Assembly (NCBI GenBank): GCA_045130235.1
Contig: JBGUPJ010000030.1
Coordinates: 1 to 36,239, forward strand
DNA: 36,239 nt
From: UBA1756 sp045130235
GTDB lineage: Bacteria > Bacteroidota > Bacteroidia > Bacteroidales > WCHB1-69
Direction: 5' to 3'
Each line of letters begins with the position of its first letter. Position 1 is the first letter of the stretch. Of this stretch, positions 31,681 to 36,239 are shown piece after piece. The notes beneath the pieces are model-generated. The model searched no databases. It had not been told where the DNA came from and worked only from the letters and a program-made list of their open reading frames with translations. The position numbers and the translations under genes were made by a program.

Positions 31681-31771
31681 TGTATGATATTTATTTTCAA
31701 ATAAATACCAATTACAACGATACAAAATCCCGAAAATTATGCTAATAGAATTATTCTACTAGCATAATTTT
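31681..31771. repeat. 91-bp repeat element, copy C, with intact 39-nt palindrome
   Basis: A 52-nt left part matches 23036-23087, followed by the palindrome 31733-31771 (arms AAAATTATGCTA and TAGCATAATTTT, inner arms TAGAAT and ATTCTA, one mismatched pair). It lies between the convergent deiminase and RAYT genes, where the palindrome may also act as a terminator. On the minus strand the start codon seen in copy A is altered here (ATA AAT ATC ATA). Confidence 0.8.
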
Positions 31772-31801
31772 ATTGGTGGACTTTTTCCCCTGCACAATCA
31801 T

Positions 31802-32443
31802 TCATTCACAGTCATAGAAACAGTCCGTTTCCCATTTCATCGGATTCTGCTCAATGTAGAGGGCAATTCTGTTCATTTCGCCCCTGTTCCTTACAATGCG
31901 GTCGTAATACCGCGGTTGCCATGAAAAGGGAATTTGGTTTTCCCGTGCGAAACGTGTGACAGCGGATTTAATCCCACGAATTACCGCCCCCAAATTCCCC
32001 GATTGTGGGCCAAATTTCTGTAGGGACGCACCGCGTGCGTCCGAATCACCGCGTGCGTCCGAATCCGAATCACCGCGTGCATCCGAATCACCGCGTGCGT
32101 CCGAATCACCGCGTGCATCCGAAATCAAAGGGGACGCATGCAATGGGGACGCATGCAATGCGTCCCTACTACAGGGGGATATTCGATTGTGAAGGCACAC
32201 AATCAGATGCACATGATTGGGCATGATTACATATAAGGGGATTGACGCGGTACCGTGACGTAGGTTTTCTGTGTTTTCAATCTCGCGTTTCAAGCATTCC
32301 CCCACCAATGTCAATTGGGTCTGACCATTGCGAACAGTACCGAAATAATGCAGCCGGTTTTTCGTACAAATGGTCACAAAATATTCTGCGCCATTGTAAT
32401 CGTGCCATTTGGCTCGGGGAGATTTTCTGTCGTGTAGTTTCAT
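31802..32443 (-). CDS. REP-associated tyrosine transposase (RAYT) with REP block in its coding sequence
   Basis: Single-strand transposase of the Y1/HUH (transposase_17, IS200/IS605-like) superfamily, 213 residues. AEYFVTICTKNRLHYFG is the N-terminal motif; H77 and H79 in YVIMPNHVHLIV form the HUH metal site; Y180 in SWQPRYYDRIVRNRGEM is the catalytic tyrosine; LYIEQNPMKWE closes the domain. RAYTs act on REP palindromes, usually next to their own gene. Residues ~91-141 are not RAYT sequence but a translated REP block: SRDALHASPLHASPL then five DARGDS units. The block spans 150 nt (32020-32169), a multiple of three, so the frame is kept, and it lies in the linker between the HUH and tyrosine parts. 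All catalytic residues remain, so the enzyme could still be active. Confidence 0.9.
   Translation of the reverse strand: MKLHDRKSPRAKWHDYNGAEYFVTICTKNRLHYFGTVRNGQTQLTLVGECLKREIENTENLRHGTASIPLYVIMPNHVHLIVCLHNRISPCSRDALHASPLHASPLISDARGDSDARGDSDARGDSDSDARGDSDARGASLQKFGPQSGNLGAVIRGIKSAVTRFARENQIPFSWQPRYYDRIVRNRGEMNRIALYIEQNPMKWETDCFYDCE
32020..32169. repeat. REP block inside the RAYT gene
   Basis: Outer inverted repeats GTAGGGACGCA (32020-32030) and TGCGTCCCTAC (32159-32169) enclose five 18-nt units CACCGCGTGCGTCCGAAT (32029-32123, with one extra CCGAAT at 32065-32070) and two 15-nt units GGGGACGCATGCAAT (32130-32159). The length is 150 nt. One end is identical over 21 nt to the REP at 20463-20483. 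Confidence 0.9.
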
Positions 32444-32496
32444 TATAGTTGGTTTAGCAAAGATTAAATATCATTCATCTAATAGGTTTTTGGTTT

Positions 32497-32525
32497 GTAG
32501 GGCTGTCACAGTGTGGCACCCCTAC
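32497..32525. repeat. REP-type hairpin at the end of CatA-like copy 2
   Basis: The 29-nt imperfect palindrome GTAGGGCTGTCACA...TGTGGCACCCCTAC has the GTAGGG/CCCTAC ends of the REP family. It provides the TAG stop of the CatA-like gene at 32522. Confidence 0.75.
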
Positions 32526-33139
32526 AATGCGGCAACCCCACGCTGCAGCCGTTCCAAAAAACGAGCCGCATCGCCGCCGTCCATCTGCACATGGTGGAAC
32601 TGGAACGACACGGGCAGCGTGGCCTTGAACCAGCGCTTGCGGTACTTGCCCCACATCACCATCGGGTTGAGGAACTTGTCGGTGTATTGGTTCACCACGC
32701 AGTCGAGCTCGGTCTGGATCATGGCGGAGGTGCCGACAATCATGTAGCCGTCGAGGAAGCTGCTCTGGCACTCCTCCGCCACTTGGGTGGTCAGCTCCAG
32801 ATAGTTGCGGTTGAACTGCTGGAGGTCGGCGGAGAAGGGGATGTCGCACGAGTTGATGCCGCCCTTGCAGTTGCGCACCACCACGTTGATGGCGATCTGG
32901 TCGTAGCGGAACAGTTGGCCGCCCTCGGGCAGCAGGTAGAGCTCCTCGGTTTCGGTGGCCGCCTTGCCGATGCACCAGCACATCAGCGTGTTGAACTTGA
33001 TGTGCTGCTTTTTGCTGAGCTTCAGCAAGTGGCTGACATTCATCGTTTTCACCAATGTCACCATCGGCATCGGCGCATTCAGCCACATCTCAAAGGCGAA
33101 CGCCCGGTTAGTATCTTGCGGGTTGATTTCGTGTTTCAT
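32522..33139 (-). CDS. CatA-like O-acetyltransferase, copy 2
   Basis: The 205-residue paralogue of the gene at 26111 has the same catalytic motif FQFHHVQMDGGDAARF (H183, D187). About 177 of the first 200 residues are identical by eye. The ends differ: after ERLQR this copy reads GVAAL and stops at a TAG that belongs to a REP element, whereas copy 1 continues RVIYLKGEKS. The short tail is therefore probably a result of REP insertion. No zinc-ribbon gene precedes it. The upstream 36 nt (33147-33182) are nearly the same as those upstream of the next gene, suggesting a duplicated promoter region. Confidence 0.87.
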   Translation of the reverse strand: MKHEINPQDTNRAFAFEMWLNAPMPMVTLVKTMNVSHLLKLSKKQHIKFNTLMCWCIGKAATETEELYLLPEGGQLFRYDQIAINVVVRNCKGGINSCDIPFSADLQQFNRNYLELTTQVAEECQSSFLDGYMIVGTSAMIQTELDCVVNQYTDKFLNPMVMWGKYRKRWFKATLPVSFQFHHVQMDGGDAARFLERLQRGVAAL

Positions 33140-33146
33140 TTTTTTT

Positions 33147-33182
33147 GCAAAAATCGCAATTTTATCTTTTATGGAAAAGGGT
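33147..33182 (-). repeat. Direct repeat of a promoter region, copy 1
   Basis: 33 of 36 positions match 34188-34223. Weaker similarity continues for about 25 nt. It lies just upstream of CatA-like copy 2; its -7 position reads GATTTTTG, off consensus. Confidence 0.7.
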
Positions 33183-33196
33183 ACGGGGAAATAATT

Positions 33197-34162
33197 TCAC
33201 CATTTGGGATCAAAAGTCGTTGATGTTGGAATATGGTACCGATCGGCAGTAGAGTCATCCGCTACCACCCTGATTGCATCATGTTTTACCGCCTGTACGC
33301 GGAAAGCGAAGTAGTCACCGCCTTCATTATAGACATACTCATCCACAAAAAAGGCATTGCCGTGCTCGTCCACATCTGTTTCAGCATCCCCCTTTTTCAA
33401 AAAGGCCTTGCCTTTCAATGTGTATTCTTTCTCATTTTCTTTTCTCTCCAACTTCACCTCACGTAAATCAATGTAGTAATGGAAAAACAAAGTGTCGTGT
33501 ACTACCTCTACATCAAGTTGCTGAGTAAGAGATGATTGTTTATCATACGTATAGTATTTGCCACTCCACAAGGAACTGTCCATTGGATTCTGGCGTGTGT
33601 AAAGCTCACCATCGCTCATCCGATAGAATTTGGTGGTATGCCAACTGTCTCCGTCAAATGTCCAGTCGGCCTCCTCGCGTATAAAATCGCGCTTTTTATC
33701 AAAATAATACTCTATTTTGTCGGGATCAAAGAATTCGCTACCCAATGTAAAGCATTGCTTTTCAATGATTCCCTTACGCTCGTACAAGACAAAGAAACCT
33801 GGATCGAACCAAGCATTGGGTTCATGATAAACCACATACTGGTCATTACTCCATATTCGAGTATCTCTGCCCAAAAATCCCATACAAGCAACTATATAAA
33901 CAAAAAACAAAAGGCCGAAAATGGGGACAAGAAAGATAAGTGTCTGCAATGCCCAGTGCAGTTTCTTAACCGCATAGTACAACCAGAACATGCCGTACGC
34001 CACTACCGACACGAATGCGGCATAATACATCCACACATCCATTTGAAAAATCAAATGTGAGCCGTCACGCAGCAACACAACACACAGCAACGCCCCGAGC
34101 ACGAAAAAAGAAGCTATGATAGCAAAAATCCTATGTTTCTTTTTGATTTCCATTGGCATCAT
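33197..34162 (-). CDS. Membrane-anchored protein of unknown function
   Basis: The 321-residue protein has three N-terminal hydrophobic segments (IFAIIASFFVLGALLCVVLL, MYYAAFVSVVAYGMFWLYYA and TLIFLVPIFGLLFFVYIVAC) and a hydrophilic C-terminal domain of ~210 residues rich in Tyr, Asp and Lys, probably on one side of the membrane. I do not recognise the family. A start at the third ATG (34153) is equally possible. A -7 box (34189-34196) lies within a 36-nt sequence repeated near the gene's end (33147-33182). Confidence 0.7.
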   Translation of the reverse strand: MMPMEIKKKHRIFAIIASFFVLGALLCVVLLRDGSHLIFQMDVWMYYAAFVSVVAYGMFWLYYAVKKLHWALQTLIFLVPIFGLLFFVYIVACMGFLGRDTRIWSNDQYVVYHEPNAWFDPGFFVLYERKGIIEKQCFTLGSEFFDPDKIEYYFDKKRDFIREEADWTFDGDSWHTTKFYRMSDGELYTRQNPMDSSLWSGKYYTYDKQSSLTQQLDVEVVHDTLFFHYYIDLREVKLERKENEKEYTLKGKAFLKKGDAETDVDEHGNAFFVDEYVYNEGGDYFAFRVQAVKHDAIRVVADDSTADRYHIPTSTTFDPKW

Positions 34163-34187
34163 ATTCTACCTGTATAAAAAAATCACC

Positions 34188-34223
34188 GCAAAGATAGCGA
34201 TTTTATCTTTTATGGAAAAGGGT
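34188..34223 (-). repeat. Direct repeat of a promoter region, copy 2
   Basis: 33 of 36 positions match 33147-33182. Contains TATCTTTG on the minus strand (34189-34196), a consensus -7 box for the gene at 34162. Confidence 0.7.
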
Positions 34224-34387
34224 GTAAGGAAAATATTTTCATTTTACCCTTTTATCTCGCAACGCTACCTCCCCAGCTGCTTTTCTTCATTGTCATAACA
34301 GATGACGCAATGAAAAGTTGTTTCCCTGCAATGCTGCGCGATAGGGATACTTTTTGTAAAAAACACCGTAGATTCCAACAAATTGAT

Positions 34388-34395
34388 TATTTTTG
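34388..34395 (+). promoter_or_regulatory. Candidate -7 box for the fucosidase gene
   Basis: TATTTTTG matches TAnnTTTG, 83 nt upstream of ATG 34479; a properly spaced -33 element is not seen. Confidence 0.4.
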
Positions 34396-34478
34396 CAATT
34401 GTAACTATAATGATATGATGTAATGAAAATGCAAAATGTGAGGTAATGTTGAATTCCAAAATAAACGATAGCACTATT

Positions 34479-35732
34479 ATGAAAAAATCACTTCTACTCA
34501 TCCTCTCTTTATTGTCAATCACTTTTGTGGCAAAGGCCCAGCCCGACGCGCAGCCCGAAACCGACCCCGTCATCCTCAACCGCATCGACCAGTGGCAGGA
34601 CCTCAAGTTCGGCTTCATGGTGCATTGGGGCATGTATGCCCAGTGGGGCGTGGTGGAGTCGTGGAGCATCTGCAACGAGCCGTGGATCAACCGCAACGGC
34701 GCCGACTATACCGAATACAAACAGCAGTATCAGGCACTCAACAAAACCTTTAACCCCCAGAAGTTCGATGCCGCCCAGTGGGCCGCAGCCGCCAAAGAGG
34801 CCGGCATGAAATATATGGTGTTCACCACCAAGCACCACGATGGCTTCTGCATGTTCGACAGTCGTTACACCGACTACTCCGTGGCCGGTCCCGACTGCCC
34901 GTACCACACCGCCCCGCAACCCGACATCACCCGCGCTATCGTCGATGCCTTCCGCGCCCAAGGGATGTGGATCGGACTCTACTTCTCCAAGCCCGACTGG
35001 CACTGCGATGACTACTGGGCGCACGAGTGGGCCACCCCCGACCGCAACGTCAACTACGACATCAATACCTATCCTGAACGTTGGAATAAATATAAAGAGT
35101 TTACCTACAATCAGTTGCAGGAAATTACACACAACTACGGCGACATCGACATCCTGTGGCTCGATGGCGGCTGGGTGCGCCCCGAGTGGAGCCTCACCGA
35201 CGAAACCCGCGAGTGGCTGGGCTGCTACCAGCGCATCCAGGATGTGGATATGCCCCGCATCGCTGCGATGGCCCGCGCCAACAATCCCGACCTCATCATC
35301 GTGGACCGCAGCGTGGGCGGCCGCTACGAGAACTACCGCACCCCCGAGCAGCAGGTGCCCGACACGCTGCTGCCGTACCCTTGGGAAACCTGCATGAGCA
35401 TGGGCTACAGCTGGTCGTATGTCTCCACCGACGAGTACAAAAGCACCCGGCAGCTTATACATATATTAATAGATATAGTATCGAAGGGTGGAAATTTCCT
35501 GCTCAATGTCGGTCCCGATGCCGACGGACAGCTGCCGGCCACCGCCTTGCAGCGGATGCGCGAGATAGGGGAGTGGATGAAGAAGAACGGTTACGCCATC
35601 TACGGTACCCGTCCGTTGTACCCGTATGCCGAGGGCAATGTGCGCTATACGCAGAGCAAGGACGGGAAGCACAAATATGCCATCACGTTGAATGCCGAGG
35701 GTGATTATGCCACGGTGAAAAAGATCAAGTGA
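34479..35732 (+). CDS. GH29 alpha-L-fucosidase
   Basis: Glycoside hydrolase family 29 enzyme, which removes fucose from host glycans or plant and mucin glycosides. From ATG 34479 the protein is 417 residues with signal peptide MKKSLLLILSLLSITFVAKA; the ATG at 34446 would put 11 extra residues before it. Family segments: LKFGFMVHWGMYAQWGVVES, YMVFTTKHHDGFCMFDSRYT, WIGLYFSKPDWH and IDILWLDGGWVRPEW, where D229 is the catalytic nucleophile. NFLLNVGPDADGQLP ends the barrel. The protein stops soon after (YAITLNAEGDYATVKKIK), without most of the C-terminal beta-sandwich usual in GH29 proteins of 450-600 residues, so it is either short-form or 3'-truncated. No susC/susD genes are in view. Confidence 0.92.
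   Translation: MKKSLLLILSLLSITFVAKAQPDAQPETDPVILNRIDQWQDLKFGFMVHWGMYAQWGVVESWSICNEPWINRNGADYTEYKQQYQALNKTFNPQKFDAAQWAAAAKEAGMKYMVFTTKHHDGFCMFDSRYTDYSVAGPDCPYHTAPQPDITRAIVDAFRAQGMWIGLYFSKPDWHCDDYWAHEWATPDRNVNYDINTYPERWNKYKEFTYNQLQEITHNYGDIDILWLDGGWVRPEWSLTDETREWLGCYQRIQDVDMPRIAAMARANNPDLIIVDRSVGGRYENYRTPEQQVPDTLLPYPWETCMSMGYSWSYVSTDEYKSTRQLIHILIDIVSKGGNFLLNVGPDADGQLPATALQRMREIGEWMKKNGYAIYGTRPLYPYAEGNVRYTQSKDGKHKYAITLNAEGDYATVKKIK

Positions 35733-36239
<507 letters not shown>

Noticed and set aside
32029..32123. Tandem 18-nt units that might be read as a CRISPR array or minisatellite
   Set aside because: There are no spacers, the units are contiguous and lie in the open frame of the RAYT, and the outer inverted repeats fit a REP element.

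Overview
The window looks like a Bacteroidales (Bacteroidota) chromosome segment. Promoters follow the Bacteroidetes pattern TTTG-N20-TAnnTTTG. Four secreted proteins end in, or carry, a type IX secretion (T9SS) type A sorting domain or its start. The right edge is the 5' end of a 16S rRNA gene with a Bacteroidetes-like opening. I cannot name a genus.

Layout. 1-428 (-): 3'-truncated gene for a T9SS-sorted secreted protein. 702-5273 (+): universal stress protein, C69 dipeptidase, dihydropteroate synthase (folP) and a secreted endonuclease I, tightly packed. 5564-16666 (+): one 11.1-kb gene for a 3,700-residue secreted repeat protein, ended by a clear hairpin terminator. 16829-20385 (+): three-gene unit of PLP-dependent cysteine desulfurase-like enzyme, methyltransferase and M28 peptidase. 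20480-21622 (-): FMN reductase and GNAT acetyltransferase. 21755-26034 (-): AT-rich accessory island with a RhuM-like gene, a small secreted orphan, and a two-gene unit ending in a 609-residue protein that shows two PD-(D/E)XK-type nuclease motifs. 26111-30028 (-): CatA-like acetyltransferase with a zinc-ribbon protein, ICMT-like methyltransferase, thioesterase, a small membrane protein, a secreted orphan and a GIN-domain lipoprotein. 30249-31674 (+): orphan plus a peptidylarginine/agmatine deiminase. 31802-34162 (-): REP-associated tyrosine transposase (RAYT), a second CatA-like gene and a membrane protein. 34479-35732 (+): GH29 alpha-L-fucosidase, then the rRNA promoter and leader.

Three mobile or repetitive layers stand out. 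First, a REP family (GTAGGGACGCA...TGCGTCCCTAC) sits in-frame inside the coding sequence of the RAYT itself, and related copies supply the stop codons of two other genes. Second, a 39-nt palindrome occurs three times, two of them as the end of a shared 91-bp block that may be the relic 5' region of a lost gene. Third, the giant protein has 31 InlB-B-like repeats organised as a five-repeat super-repeat of about 403 residues, with a patterned distribution of cysteines and a separate domain inserted into one repeat.

Gene functions are assigned by motif reading only. No search or structure prediction was run.
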